NCBI RefSeq assembly: GCF_903166545.1
Contig: NZ_CAESCH010000003.1
Location: forward strand, 1 to 64,000
Direction of reading: 5' to 3'
From: Metabacillus schmidteae
Lineage (GTDB): Bacteria; Bacillota; Bacilli; Bacillales; Bacillaceae
Length of the DNA: 64,000 nucleotides
In this document: piece after piece, positions 16,365-24,287 of the stretch
How the letters are laid out: each line of letters begins with the position of its first letter
Position numbering within the stretch: the stretch's first letter is position 1
Notes under the pieces: generated by a model
Databases searched by the model: none
What the model was told of the DNA's origin: nothing
What the model saw: only the letters and a program-made list of their open reading frames with translations
Translations under genes and position numbers: made by a program

Positions 16365-17144
16365 ATGAGGAAATTAAAGTACTTTTTAGTCATAACTTCC
16401 TTAGCAACAACGTTAATCGCCTGTAGTCCTAATAAGACCACTCCACCTGACATTTCTACGAACAATATTACACTAAAAGAAGGAATTATAGGGAATAGCT
16501 TAGAGTCGGTTAAAGCAACCGTAAAGGATACATATGATGGAGATACAATTGAAGCTATAACAGAAAATGGTGAAGTCATTAAAGTTAGGTACCTCTTAAT
16601 AGATACACCGGAGTCTGTAGGCTCACGAGCACCTATGGCTTACGGAAAAGAGAGTTCTGATTTTAATAAAAAATTAGTTGAAGGTAAGGAAGTTACTTTG
16701 ATATACGACAAGGGTGATAAAACAGACAAGTATGGTCGTCACCTTTGCTATGTTATGCTAGATAATAAATTGGTACAAGAATTAATTTTAGAAGAAGGTT
16801 ATGGAATCATTCAATATGTTAACCCGCCAAATACTACATTCTTAAGTTATCTTAAAGAGTTTGAGAAATCAGCAAGAGTAGCACACAAGAATGTATGGTC
16901 CATTCCAAATTACGCAACCGCTTCGGGATATAACAATGAAGCGGTGGAGGGACAGATATTTCAAGATCAGCTCACAGGTGATGCTATTAATGGTTCGGGT
17001 GAAGTAGCCAAGGAAGTAATTGAAACTTATATAGAAAAAGAATTAGGAGGAGTAGCTGGTGAGGTATATGACCATTTTCTAGAAGATGAAGTAGAAGATC
17101 AGATTGATGAGGGCGTTAAGAAAGTTCTTGAAATCTTCAAATGA
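16365..17144 (+). CDS. Secreted lipoprotein nuclease (SNase/thermonuclease domain)
   Basis: A 259-residue protein with a lipoprotein signal peptide ending in a lipobox (TLIAC, Cys about 20). The staphylococcal-nuclease domain spans about residues 48-180. ATVKDTYDGDTIEA, VRYLLIDTPES with the catalytic Arg/Asp/Glu, and DKYGRHLCYV with the second Arg are all present. It should be an active Ca-dependent nuclease anchored outside the membrane. The C-terminal ~70 residues are acidic and unassigned. Such enzymes on conjugative or large plasmids may degrade extracellular DNA; the role here is inference. Confidence 0.9.
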   Translation: MRKLKYFLVITSLATTLIACSPNKTTPPDISTNNITLKEGIIGNSLESVKATVKDTYDGDTIEAITENGEVIKVRYLLIDTPESVGSRAPMAYGKESSDFNKKLVEGKEVTLIYDKGDKTDKYGRHLCYVMLDNKLVQELILEEGYGIIQYVNPPNTTFLSYLKEFEKSARVAHKNVWSIPNYATASGYNNEAVEGQIFQDQLTGDAINGSGEVAKEVIETYIEKELGGVAGEVYDHFLEDEVEDQIDEGVKKVLEIFK

Positions 17145-17167
17145 AATTCTGACTAGGAGGGATTTAA

Positions 17168-17401
17168 ATGATTAAGAAGTTTATCGTGGTGAAATGTACA
17201 GCTGAAAAAGATTACTTACACTCTATCATTAAAGCAAATAACATTAACGAAGCTGCAGAAAAATTGTCAGAAGAAATTGAAAAAGGAATAGTTTATCGCT
17301 TGTATCCGTTAGTAAATTTTTATTTTGACGATAAAGGGAGAATAGTCTTGCCTGAAGGGACAAAATCCCAAATGATTATGTCTTTAGAAATAAATAACTG
17401 A
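17168..17401 (+). CDS. Unknown 77-aa protein
   Basis: CTAGGAGGGATTTAA precedes ATG. The product is small, with an N-terminal beta strand (KKFIVVKCTAEKDYLHSIIK), compatible with an alpha-beta fold. It follows the nuclease by 23 bases and is probably in its operon. Not recognised. Confidence 0.5.
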   Translation: MIKKFIVVKCTAEKDYLHSIIKANNINEAAEKLSEEIEKGIVYRLYPLVNFYFDDKGRIVLPEGTKSQMIMSLEINN

Positions 17402-17666
17402 CAATTACATATTTTATAGGTGGATCTCTATTTTTTTACGATGGTAATTTCATTTTAATATTTATTTTTGTATATGGTCTATATATAAAACCGTCTCTTA
17501 ACATTATCTTAAATAGTTTTTATAATACTCAATTGTTTGGTATAAATATCTGGTACTTATTGCTGAATGGAGTATTATATTTATTCTTTACTACCATATT
17601 ACTGTTCTAGTTGTACTAATAAACTGCATTATTTTAAATCTGAATAAGAAATCTCAAAGTAATTAA
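17401..17666 (+). pseudogene. Remnant of a membrane protein gene
   Basis: An open frame without a start codon runs from 17401 to TAG at 17608 and encodes hydrophobic helices (NFILIFIFVYGLYIKPSL, WYLLLNGVLYLFFTTILL). Shifting frame near 17600 adds VLVVLINCIILNLNKKSQSN to TAA at 17666. It looks like the 3' part of a small polytopic protein. The stretch after it, to 17980, holds no gene that I can see. Confidence 0.35.
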
Positions 17667-17931
17667 AAATATTTAGAAACTCATTTTTAAAGAAGTAAAA
17701 AATCGACTGAAAGATTTTTTCTGGTTATGCTGCAGGAGGATAACTTAAATTGTCGTAGATTGTAGCGTGGTCATCCGTTAAAAAGTTGGGTAACTTTGTC
17801 AGTCGGATATCAAGCTTTCCAAGTGGTTTTTACCCTATGATAAATCTATTAAATACTTTTGTGCTACTCCTCGAGACAGTTCCTGAAACTAGAGCATAAA
17901 CGATTATCAATTCAAAAGAAATAACAGTAAG

Positions 17932-17965
17932 AGAGCAAAACCTTTGGATCTTTAGGTTTGGCTCT
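17932..17965. terminator. Hairpin downstream of abrB
   Basis: AGAGCAAAACCT pairs with AGGTTTGGCTCT with one mismatch around a 10-base loop. It lies just past the 3' end of the leftward abrB-like gene. U-runs are weak on both strands. Confidence 0.5.
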
Positions 17966-17982
17966 TAGTTTAATCGTATTTT

Positions 17983-18261
17983 TTAGTTCTCAAGATATTC
18001 TTTTATATCATTTATTAGCAGTTCAACTGCTTCAGGACTTAAATGGATTTTCCCATTTAATAAGGATATGTTTTGGTCTGATATTTCTCCTGTTACAAGG
18101 CACTCTTTCTCTGTTTGATAGGTTTTTAAGATAATTTGATCTTCATCTACGAAAATAGCCAGAGCATCACCCACTCCAATCTTCATTCCTCTACGAACTT
18201 CCTTAGGAATCACTATCCTTCCAATTGGATCAGTTTTTCTTACAATACTAGTTGATCTCAT
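17983..18261 (-). CDS. abrB: AbrB-family transition-state regulator
   Basis: A 92-residue protein. The N-terminal swapped-hairpin DNA-binding domain is typical of AbrB: MRSTSIVRKTDPIGRIVIPK, EVRRGMKIGVGDALAIFVDE. The C-terminal half (TEKECLVTGEISDQNISLLN) matches AbrB/Abh multimerisation regions. It should be a global DNA-binding regulator, here a plasmid paralogue able to interfere with host transition-phase control. GGAGAGATATCA precedes the ATG. Mini-element B begins 46 bases upstream of the start and may separate the gene from its original promoter. Confidence 0.9.
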   Translation of the reverse strand: MRSTSIVRKTDPIGRIVIPKEVRRGMKIGVGDALAIFVDEDQIILKTYQTEKECLVTGEISDQNISLLNGKIHLSPEAVELLINDIKEYLEN

Positions 18262-18306
18262 TGATATCTCTCCTTATCCATCACTCTATTTAAAAATTAT
18301 TCCAAA

Positions 18307-18823
18307 TGTTGATTTGAAATAAAGTTTGATCGTTTATAAAAAAGATGTACCGTTTTGAAAAAAGATTGATCAAAAATACTGCTGAATTGAAAGTAAAACT
18401 TTAATCTATCAGGATTTTAGATTTATTTTGATCAAACTTTCTTATAAAAAATAGGCTGATTCTATAAGATATAAAATAGGTTTTAATCAATCATTTTTAT
18501 AATTAGCCAATACAATTATTTACGTGTTCTTCTATTTTAATTTTAATTAAATGGTTATCTGTAAGGTTCTTTATTTCTTCTAATAAGAGAATACTGGTTA
18601 TGAAATCATGATGTGATTTCACTAGACCTTCAGTAATCTCAGGACTATTCGTAATAGCTATATCGACTCCATTTTCATTAAAAATCTTTTTATCAATACC
18701 ACTTATTTTAGATAAATTTGTTTCTTTTAGATATTGTCTAAAATCATTAAATTCATTGTTTGGACTGACTTGCATAAAAACACTCCCCTAGTTAATTTTG
18801 ATCAATTTTTTTAAAAATCTACA
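18307..18823. mobile_element. Mini-element B, relative of element A
   Basis: The left ~55 bases match element A closely (ATAAAGTTTGATCGTTTATA, then ACCGTTTTGAAAAAAGATTG). An internal TTTTGATCAAACTTTCTTAT copy recurs at about 18418. The proposed ends are TGTTG (18307) and ACA (18823), where the complement TGTAGATTTTTAAAAAAATT resembles A's other end. Flanks (CCAAA, ACGAA) do not form a duplication. It is 517 bp with one leftward ORF, the same layout as element A. Confidence 0.6.
18503..18775 (-). CDS. Cargo ORF of mini-element B, unknown 90-aa protein
   Basis: AGGGGAG precedes the ATG on the minus strand. The protein is acidic and helical (FNDFRQYLKETNLSKISGID; FITSILLLEEIKNLTDNHLI). It occupies the same place in element B as the broken ORF in element A, but I see no sequence similarity between the two. 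A stability or regulatory cargo is possible. Not recognised. Confidence 0.55.
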   Translation of the reverse strand: MQVSPNNEFNDFRQYLKETNLSKISGIDKKIFNENGVDIAITNSPEITEGLVKSHHDFITSILLLEEIKNLTDNHLIKIKIEEHVNNCIG

Positions 18824-19022
18824 ACGAAGCGAGATTGCCTTTAGAATACCAAAATAAATATTTCTATTAAACTATAATCCACTAATTATTTTAAATACTT
18901 TAATACTTTCACTTATTATTCAACTATTCAGATGTTATCCTTACTTTAATATATTATTTTTATAAATCACCAATAAAAATATGCTAATCCTTTAATAATT
19001 AGAATGAAAGAAGGAGATTGTT

Positions 19023-20066
19023 TTGATCAAAAGACTTAAACAAATTGAGGAAATAATGGAAGGTTTGTCTCTACTTCAATACTATGTAAAATTCAGTTCA
19101 AATAAACTCGGCTTACATGATATTAATAAGGTGTGTGAACCATTTTTTTGTGAATTATTTAATTTGATGTGGGATCTTAAATTTAAGAGGTTGGAATATG
19201 AAGAAGGAAAAAATTTCCCAGGTATAGACTTAGGAGATAAGAAAAATAAAAAGTCCATGCAAATTACATCCGATGGCAGCAATAAAAAGCTTTGGGACAC
19301 TATAGAACAATTTGAAAAGCATAATCAATACGTTAAATATGATGACTTATACCACTTTGTTATAGGGGAGAAGCATTTCAAACCTAAAAGTAAGCACGAA
19401 ATAGAATTCGAAAAAAAAATACATAATATTTATCTCGCCACTAGAAACATTGACGGTTTTGAGTATCAGATTCACATAATAGATCTACTAGATTTAATAC
19501 TGATAATAGATTCACAGGAAACTAGCACTGTAATTTCAGAAATTCATGAATATATTACTAATAACATAATTAAACCTATTGGTGTATTTAAGGGTGAATT
19601 ATATAAGTTAGAACCTGACGAATTGATTCAATTTACAGCAACTTCATTCATCGAATATTGTTCCGTAGAAGAAGATTATCAAGAACAATTCCTTGAAGAT
19701 TTAACGGAAATGGCAAAAAGGATCAATACCTTAGATAGGAATACTACTCGTACATTCTTATATACTGCTTTGGAAAAATACAAAAACAAGAAGAAATCAT
19801 ATTATCCAACCGATATTGAGGTTGATCATATGTTAGTTTCAGGACACCTTGGAATTGGCGATGAAACAACATATCGAAGTATGAGAATACTTTTTGGGGA
19901 AGAATTAGCGGATCTAGATTCCTTTGAGTATGATGGTGTCCTAAAGTTAAAATACTCGGATTCGGAAGGAGAGGATTTATTAAGAAGAGTATTTGAATTC
20001 TGTCTTGAAACTGAAAGATCCTTAAAAGAACTAATTTTAGAGGTGGACTTTTCTGTTCTAGACTAG
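19023..20066 (+). CDS. SMEK-domain protein, probable nuclease-like defence component
   Basis: A 347-residue protein, TTG start with AAGGAGATTG. The N-terminal ~150 residues fit the SMEK family: a helical start (EEIMEGLSLLQYYVKFSSNK) followed by FPGIDLGD and KSMQITSDGS, a pattern like the D...(E/Q)xT core of PD-(D/E)xK-related folds. The C-terminal half is helical and acidic. SMEK domains occur in predicted phage-defence proteins, usually fused to other modules. Here it stands alone between an AT-rich gap and a RHH-like operon. The assignment is by pattern; activity is inferred. Confidence 0.6.
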   Translation: MIKRLKQIEEIMEGLSLLQYYVKFSSNKLGLHDINKVCEPFFCELFNLMWDLKFKRLEYEEGKNFPGIDLGDKKNKKSMQITSDGSNKKLWDTIEQFEKHNQYVKYDDLYHFVIGEKHFKPKSKHEIEFEKKIHNIYLATRNIDGFEYQIHIIDLLDLILIIDSQETSTVISEIHEYITNNIIKPIGVFKGELYKLEPDELIQFTATSFIEYCSVEEDYQEQFLEDLTEMAKRINTLDRNTTRTFLYTALEKYKNKKKSYYPTDIEVDHMLVSGHLGIGDETTYRSMRILFGEELADLDSFEYDGVLKLKYSDSEGEDLLRRVFEFCLETERSLKELILEVDFSVLD

Positions 20067-20190
20067 ATTAAATATTTGTGTTTGTTTTAAATAAGGAAAA
20101 TAAATTAGGGTAAATAAAATCACTTTCTAGTCATATTAAATATATCTAAGCCATATAGTTTTAGTAATTAGTCTGACAGTTAAGGGGGCA

Positions 20191-20463
20191 ATGATTGTGA
20201 TTGAAAAAAGAGAACGAAAAAGTGTGAGTTTCAATGTAAACGATCCTATTGAAAAGGAGTTATTCAAATTTTCCCTTTCTCAAAGAGATGAAAAGGGAAA
20301 AGAGAATTTTTCAGGATATGTCAAAAATCTTATAATTGCAGATAAAACCCTAAAAGAACAACGATCAAAGCAAAAAATAATAAAGTTGCAGTCAACCGGA
20401 AGTATTTCTATAAGTGCAGAACAATTTGAAGATATCTTTACAGTTAAAAAAAGTAACAAATAG
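20191..20463 (+). CDS. Small ribbon-helix-helix-like protein (gene 1 of 3)
   Basis: A 90-residue protein. AAGGGGG lies very close to ATG 20191 and better placed for GTG 20197, so the start may be the latter. RKSVSFNVNDPIEKELFKFS followed by NFSGYVKNLIIADK is the strand-helix-helix pattern of CopG/Arc-type DNA-binding proteins. It opens a three-gene unit (20191-21454) with tight spacing. This could be a partition or copy-control protein; no ParA/ParM-like ATPase is visible. Confidence 0.55.
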   Translation: MIVIEKRERKSVSFNVNDPIEKELFKFSLSQRDEKGKENFSGYVKNLIIADKTLKEQRSKQKIIKLQSTGSISISAEQFEDIFTVKKSNK

Positions 20464-20480
20464 AGAGGTGGTTTGTTTGT

Positions 20481-20879
20481 ATGAGTAGTACTTTCACCCC
20501 CATGTTTGATAAAAGGGCATCTAAGCCTAACAATTTCAATCACGAAAAAAAGCCAAGAAAACCAAGAAACGATAAAAAGATTCAAATTAAGGTTCCAGTA
20601 ACATTAGATGAAAAAAGGTTGATTGGTAAATTGAGTTTAGAAAATGGTTACCAGGGTGAAATTCATCCGTATCTAGATATGATTTTTTCTACCGCAACTG
20701 AAAGGAATTTCACAAAATATGCAAAGCAATATGTTTATAATGATACCAGTCTTTATGTTTCAACTAAGATCACAAATGAAGTACACCAGAAGATTGTAAG
20801 CTTAAAGGTTGAATGGGGCCTTCGTAGTATTCGCCAAGCAGCACATAGGATTTTAATGAATGAGATACATGTTAGCTAG
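20481..20879 (+). CDS. Protein with two RHH-like modules (gene 2 of 3)
   Basis: A 132-residue protein with an AGAGGTGG site. A basic, Pro-rich N-terminus (KKPRKPRNDKK) is followed by two similar units: IQIKVPVTLDEKRLIGKLSL and LYVSTKITNEVHQKIVSLKV, each a strand then two helices. This suggests a duplicated ribbon-helix-helix fold in one chain. It lies 17 bases after gene 1. Role unknown. Confidence 0.5.
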   Translation: MSSTFTPMFDKRASKPNNFNHEKKPRKPRNDKKIQIKVPVTLDEKRLIGKLSLENGYQGEIHPYLDMIFSTATERNFTKYAKQYVYNDTSLYVSTKITNEVHQKIVSLKVEWGLRSIRQAAHRILMNEIHVS

Positions 20880-20890
20880 GAGGTTTGCAT

Positions 20891-21454
20891 TTGCTAAAAC
20901 AGTACAGCCAATATAATTTAATAATGAAAGAAATGGCACTTTTAGAAGAAAAGAATCCGTTTAAGAAGATACTTGACTCTGTACTAAGATCAAGTATGCT
21001 GTCCTTTAAAGTGACCGTACCTAATGACTTATATTTAAGATCAGACACCCTATGTGATGATATAACTCGTCTATATGATGAAGATATAGATTATAGTCAA
21101 TGTGATCTTATCGTTCATATCTTTGAGGACTTTATTGAACAAATACGTCGTCATGATACAAATGTTGGCAGTATTTATAATCGTTTGATTGTAAGAAGAC
21201 AGCAATTTCCCTTAATAAATAATCAACCACTACTCCCTAATAAGAGTTCAAATATAGTACATACTAAAATCCCCCGCGAATACGTTTATAGAGCAGAGGT
21301 TTTATTAAGCGATCTAGCCAGATTTACTCCTAATCATTCACTCCAAGTTGAAGATCTCGTTGAAATAGTTTATTTGGATTTCTTATTAGAATACCAAAAT
21401 GGTAGAAGAACGAATGTGATAACCGAGATTTTAGAAATACTAGATGAAGATTAA
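20891..21454 (+). CDS. Protein with two RHH-like modules (gene 3 of 3)
   Basis: TTG 20891 has AGGAGG seven bases upstream and is preferred to TTG 20885. The ~187-residue product carries two related segments: MLSFKVTVPNDLYLRSDTLC with a following helix, and NIVHTKIPREYVYRAEVLLS with EDLVEIVYLDFLLEY. The pattern is like gene 2, so the pair may be diverged relatives. Together the three genes look like a plasmid maintenance or regulatory operon. No database family is recognised. Confidence 0.5.
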   Translation: MLKQYSQYNLIMKEMALLEEKNPFKKILDSVLRSSMLSFKVTVPNDLYLRSDTLCDDITRLYDEDIDYSQCDLIVHIFEDFIEQIRRHDTNVGSIYNRLIVRRQQFPLINNQPLLPNKSSNIVHTKIPREYVYRAEVLLSDLARFTPNHSLQVEDLVEIVYLDFLLEYQNGRRTNVITEILEILDED

Positions 21455-21484
21455 AAGAAAAATTAACCATAACTAATTCTACTA

Positions 21485-21646
21485 TGGTAAAATTTTTATG
21501 TACTATTTTTTCTTTTATCTTTTTTATGCAACTCATTATCGAGTTAGCTGTTACTTAACAAACTACTGCGATCTTTGGGTCGACTCTATGAAACACACAA
21601 TCTTTGTGTTTTCATTTATGAGACGTCCTAAAGGTCGCTTTTTTGT
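21485..21646 (+). ncRNA. Structured leader RNA, copy 1 (attenuator-like)
   Basis: An extended -10 (TGGTAAAAT, 21485-21493) is followed by the structured part (21528-21646). Hairpin 1 is AACTC/GAGTT; then AGCTGTTACTTAA. The terminator stem is GCGATCTTT pairing with AAAGGTCGC (one G-U), containing CTTTGGGT and an inner hairpin, then TTTTTT. Copies 2 and 3 (about 23.5 and 34.3 kb) keep the same order with compensatory changes. It ends about 34 bases before GTG 21680. Confidence 0.75.
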
Positions 21647-21679
21647 TTTGTGCGATTTTATTTTAGGAGAGTGATATAA

Positions 21680-22024
21680 GTGTTCACATTAACAAATGTA
21701 TTGTTAGCGGGAGTCATAGGTGGAGTTACTGGTTTAGTAGCACACTTAATAAGAAACAATAAAGTACTTGTACTACCAAAGAGAAGACAACGTCCTTTTG
21801 GCTTGTATTTTGGCTTCATAGCGGACTTCTTCATTGGAGCTCTTGCAGCTATTTTTGCTACTACGTACCTCTTTAATCCAAGTGATATTCGCGAGTTGCT
21901 TGGAATTTCTATTATGGCAGGGATGGCAGCAGAAAATGTTCTTCTTAATCGAGAACTCAATGCAGAAAAGACTAAATCTGAAGAGTTAGATAAACTTCAA
22001 CAACGATTAATCGGTAAGAAGTAA
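21680..22024 (+). CDS. DUF4257-like membrane protein
   Basis: A 114-residue protein, GTG start, TTTTAGGAGAGTG site. There are three hydrophobic segments (VLLAGVIGGVTGLVAHLI; FGFIADFFIGALAAIFATTY; LLGISIMAGMAAENVLL) and a charged coiled C-terminus (AEKTKSEELDKLQQRLIGKK). The pattern resembles DUF4257 proteins of Bacillus plasmids, function unknown. Expression is probably controlled by leader RNA copy 1 immediately upstream. Confidence 0.6.
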   Translation: MFTLTNVLLAGVIGGVTGLVAHLIRNNKVLVLPKRRQRPFGLYFGFIADFFIGALAAIFATTYLFNPSDIRELLGISIMAGMAAENVLLNRELNAEKTKSEELDKLQQRLIGKK

Positions 22025-22090
22025 TTGTCTATCTCTTCTCCTTTTTGGAGGAAAATAATTTAATAAAACTACATAAAGAGAGGGAAAAAA

Positions 22091-22309
22091 ATGAGAGGGT
22101 TAACCGAACTAGATATTAAAAAGATTGATGTCTTAAGAGAAAAAATGATTCAAGCAACAAATGAAGTTGAAGTAAAACATTACTCGTCTCAAATTCACGA
22201 AATACTTGATCAAGTAGACAGAAGGTTAGAATCAGTACAAAAAGCAGAGTCTTTCATTAAATTAGTTAATAAAAAGAAATGGCGATTAAGTATTCCTATG
22301 AGGGCTTAA
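22091..22309 (+). CDS. Small helical protein, Spo0E-like in pattern
   Basis: A 72-residue protein. IDVLREKMIQATNEVEVKHY then SSQIHEILDQVDRRLE is a two-helix hairpin reminiscent of Spo0E-type phosphatases, but the diagnostic SQELD is not exact. The protein at 23226-23387 shares the core (EV-YY--QLHELLDQID), so the two are paralogues. A GAGAGGG site precedes ATG. The Spo0E-like role is inference. Confidence 0.5.
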   Translation: MRGLTELDIKKIDVLREKMIQATNEVEVKHYSSQIHEILDQVDRRLESVQKAESFIKLVNKKKWRLSIPMRA

Positions 22310-22372
22310 TTGCCTTTTTTTACGCAATTGATTGTAAAGCAAGATTAAAAATAAACAAGGGAGAGTTGAAAA

Positions 22373-22726
22373 ATGAGTTATAAAGCAGTTGAGTCCCTAT
22401 CAAGGAAATATGACGGCATAGATTGTCTTTTTATATTTCCAAATGAAGAAGCATACAATGAGTTTGATGTACCATTTCCTACATTAAAACCAAATGATCG
22501 AGTATCGATAACTGGTTGTAAAAAAGTTTGGACGGTACGGAATGTAAATGAACATAGTGTATTTAAGAAACCTGATGGTTCAATTTGGGCATTAGGAACA
22601 GTGACCATCTCTGACGAAAAAGGGTATTATGCTTCAATACATCGTTCAGATATATCAGAAGTATTGCATACAAAAGAGGAAGAAGAAATATTTAAAAACA
22701 AAGGACAATTAACCTTTTCATTTTAA
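22373..22726 (+). CDS. Unknown 117-aa protein
   Basis: AAGGGAGAG precedes ATG. The soluble protein shows a beta-rich centre (LKPNDRVSITGCKKVWTVRN) and ends GQLTFSF, a hydrophobic tail reminiscent of beta-clamp-binding or C-terminal tip motifs seen in plasmid and phage proteins. Not recognised. Confidence 0.5.
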   Translation: MSYKAVESLSRKYDGIDCLFIFPNEEAYNEFDVPFPTLKPNDRVSITGCKKVWTVRNVNEHSVFKKPDGSIWALGTVTISDEKGYYASIHRSDISEVLHTKEEEEIFKNKGQLTFSF

Positions 22727-22807
22727 TCAATTCTTACTATAACAAGGTTAATCGTGACTCGTTTATTAAGTGATAAGAAAATAGAAGAGTAAAGGATGAC
22801 GAAATTG

Positions 22808-22924
22808 ATGAATAAAAATGAACGTGAAGAACATCTCGAATTACTTGCAGAATATGGTTTAAGTGAAGACGAAGATGATGCCTTAACTGACATCATGCAC
22901 AGTCATGATTTCGATGGATGGTAA
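22808..22924 (+). CDS. 38-aa acidic peptide
   Basis: ATG 22808 sits about 14 bases after a weak AAAGGATG site. The peptide is very acidic (EREEHLELLAEYGLSEDEDD) and ends HDFDGW. An imperfect hairpin with a T-rich tail follows at 22986-23025. Acidic short proteins of this type sometimes mimic DNA, which is only a speculation here. Confidence 0.4.
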   Translation: MNKNEREEHLELLAEYGLSEDEDDALTDIMHSHDFDGW

Positions 22925-22985
22925 GTTAATCGTGTAATAAACTGAAAAATATAATAAACAGAACATATAATTGTTGCTGCTGTAG

Positions 22986-23025
22986 AGGGATAGTCTGTAA
23001 ATAACTAGACGTCCCTTCCTTTTTA
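22986..23025 (+). terminator. Probable terminator
   Basis: AGGGATAGTCT pairs imperfectly with AGACGTCCCT, followed by TCCTTTTTA. The remaining sequence to 23150 holds nothing else I can support. Confidence 0.5.
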
Positions 23026-23154
23026 TCTTTAAAAGTACCTCATACAATTATCTCTAATCTCCAGATTAAAGCCTATTTTTTATATTCATTTCTCTTTATA
23101 CCTAGTTCAACCCTTTATTACAATAACTCTCAATTGTTTTTCTTTTATGAAAAA

Positions 23155-23163
23155 TGGTATATT
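23155..23163 (+). promoter_or_regulatory. Extended -10 promoter of the 23226 gene
   Basis: TGGTATATT matches the extended -10 type (TGnTATAnT) also seen before leader copies 1 and 3. A 60-base leader separates it from the ATG. Confidence 0.4.
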
Positions 23164-23225
23164 AAAAGTGGTATTTATTCCCTCTACTACATATACTATT
23201 ATAAATCGTAAGGGGTGGAGAAGTT

Positions 23226-23387
23226 ATGAAAAAAATATGGGACTTAATGAACCAAGAGCAAAGAAACAAATACGAATCCATAAATTCAGCGATGATGGAT
23301 GCTGTTACAGCAGATGAAGTACGTTATTATGCAAATCAGCTCCATGAATTACTCGACCAGATCGATATAGAAAAAGTTAATTCTTAA
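23226..23387 (+). CDS. 53-aa paralogue of the 22091 product
   Basis: AAGGGGTGGAG precedes ATG 23226. The peptide shares with the 22091-22309 protein the segment VEVKHYSSQIHEILDQVD versus DEVRYYANQLHELLDQID, indicating common origin. It is predicted to be a helical hairpin, perhaps Spo0E-like. It has its own promoter and is followed by leader RNA copy 2. Confidence 0.6.
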   Translation: MKKIWDLMNQEQRNKYESINSAMMDAVTADEVRYYANQLHELLDQIDIEKVNS

Positions 23388-23457
23388 AATACACTAGGCT
23401 TAAAACTAGTCATTTGATATACTTAACTATATAAGTTTTTTCTTTTTTATTTTCTTT

Positions 23458-23567
23458 GCGACCAGTTATTCCGGTCAGCAGTTACTTATTAAACAACAAG
23501 GCAACCTTTGGGTGCGTTTTTCATACGCTAGGCGTATGTCTACCAAACCCTTTGGTTGCTTTTTTTG
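23458..23567 (+). ncRNA. Structured leader RNA, copy 2
   Basis: GCGACC...GGTC hairpin, then AGCAGTTACTTATTAAA, then GCAACCTTTGGGTGCG pairing through GCAACC/GGTTGC around an inner CATACGC/GCGTATG hairpin, ending in TTTTTTT. It has the same order as copies 1 and 3 with different bases in the stems. It ends about 30 bases before ATG 23598. Confidence 0.75.
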
Positions 23568-23597
23568 TTTATATTAAACTTTTAGGAGAGTGTATTT

Positions 23598-23700
23598 ATG
23601 ATTAGAAAAAACAGATGTAGGATTTACCAATACTTCTGAAGGAGACAATTACTTAAAACTAAATATGATGAGTAAAGGAACGATTGCTACCTACTTATAG
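23598..23700 (+). pseudogene. 33-aa ORF with a frameshift in an A-run
   Basis: ATG 23598 follows TTTTAGGAGAGTG. The frame ATG ATT AGA AAA is thrown off by a six-A run (23604-23609). Dropping one A gives MIRKTDVGFTNTSEGDNYLK and a good frame to TAG at 23700. The ribosome binding site and leader copy 2 support a real gene; the indel may be a sequence error. Confidence 0.4.
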
Positions 23701-23718
23701 GACATCGTTCTTTTTTTA
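23676..23718 (+). terminator. Probable terminator overlapping the end of the 33-aa ORF
   Basis: GGAACGAT (about 23676) pairs with ATCGTTC (about 23704) followed by TTTTTTT. Confidence 0.5.
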
Positions 23719-23746
23719 TTTAAAAAACTTTTAGGAGAGGTTGATC

Positions 23747-23887
23747 ATGATGTTATTGAAGACTAAAGGATTCTATCACTGTAAATTATCAACTACTAAA
23801 CAAATGGAACTAAGCACAAATTTAATCGAGGAATTCGGATATTTTCTTCAATTAGATGACATCAATTGTTCCCAGGAGGATAAATAA
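23747..23887 (+). CDS. 46-aa unknown protein
   Basis: TTTTAGGAGAGGTTG precedes ATG 23747, the same ribosome-binding context as genes behind the structured leaders. The product (LSTTKQMELSTNLIEEFGYF) is soluble with no motif. Its stop is one base before the next ATG, indicating translational coupling. Confidence 0.45.
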   Translation: MMLLKTKGFYHCKLSTTKQMELSTNLIEEFGYFLQLDDINCSQEDK

Positions 23888-23888
23888 T

Positions 23889-24287
23889 ATGAAACCATTT
23901 AAAGGGAGATCAGTTGAGTTGGGGATGCTAGTCGATGTGTACAGAAATTTACACCAAGAAGGCTATAGTATCCGAGATTCAAGAAAAGGTGTTGTCTTGG
24001 CCCATTGTGATTCAGTTAGATTAATCTCAGCTTCATTTAAGGTATCCGAAAGTGGGAGACTTAAAACAGTTCATGAGAAGCGCAGAAGGGTTCACGCATT
24101 CATTCGAGGAACATTAGTAGGTATTGATGAGCCAATGGGTGAAGGATTTAGCAAGGTATACTACAATCCATTTCACACAGAGAAGTTTATAGATACCGCT
24201 ACAGAAACAAACATTGATTCTGCAGAAGAGGTTTATTGTACTGGAAAATTCGCCTTTGCAAAAAGGAGGATTTTCTCGTATGAATAA
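23889..24287 (+). CDS. Unknown 132-aa protein
   Basis: ATG 23889 has CAGGAGG eight to ten bases upstream; the frame extends further upstream to 23856, but that ATG lies inside the preceding gene without a site. The product is basic in its first half (KTVHEKRRRVHAFIRGTLVG). It overlaps the following gene by eight bases. No recognised family. Confidence 0.5.
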   Translation: MKPFKGRSVELGMLVDVYRNLHQEGYSIRDSRKGVVLAHCDSVRLISASFKVSESGRLKTVHEKRRRVHAFIRGTLVGIDEPMGEGFSKVYYNPFHTEKFIDTATETNIDSAEEVYCTGKFAFAKRRIFSYE

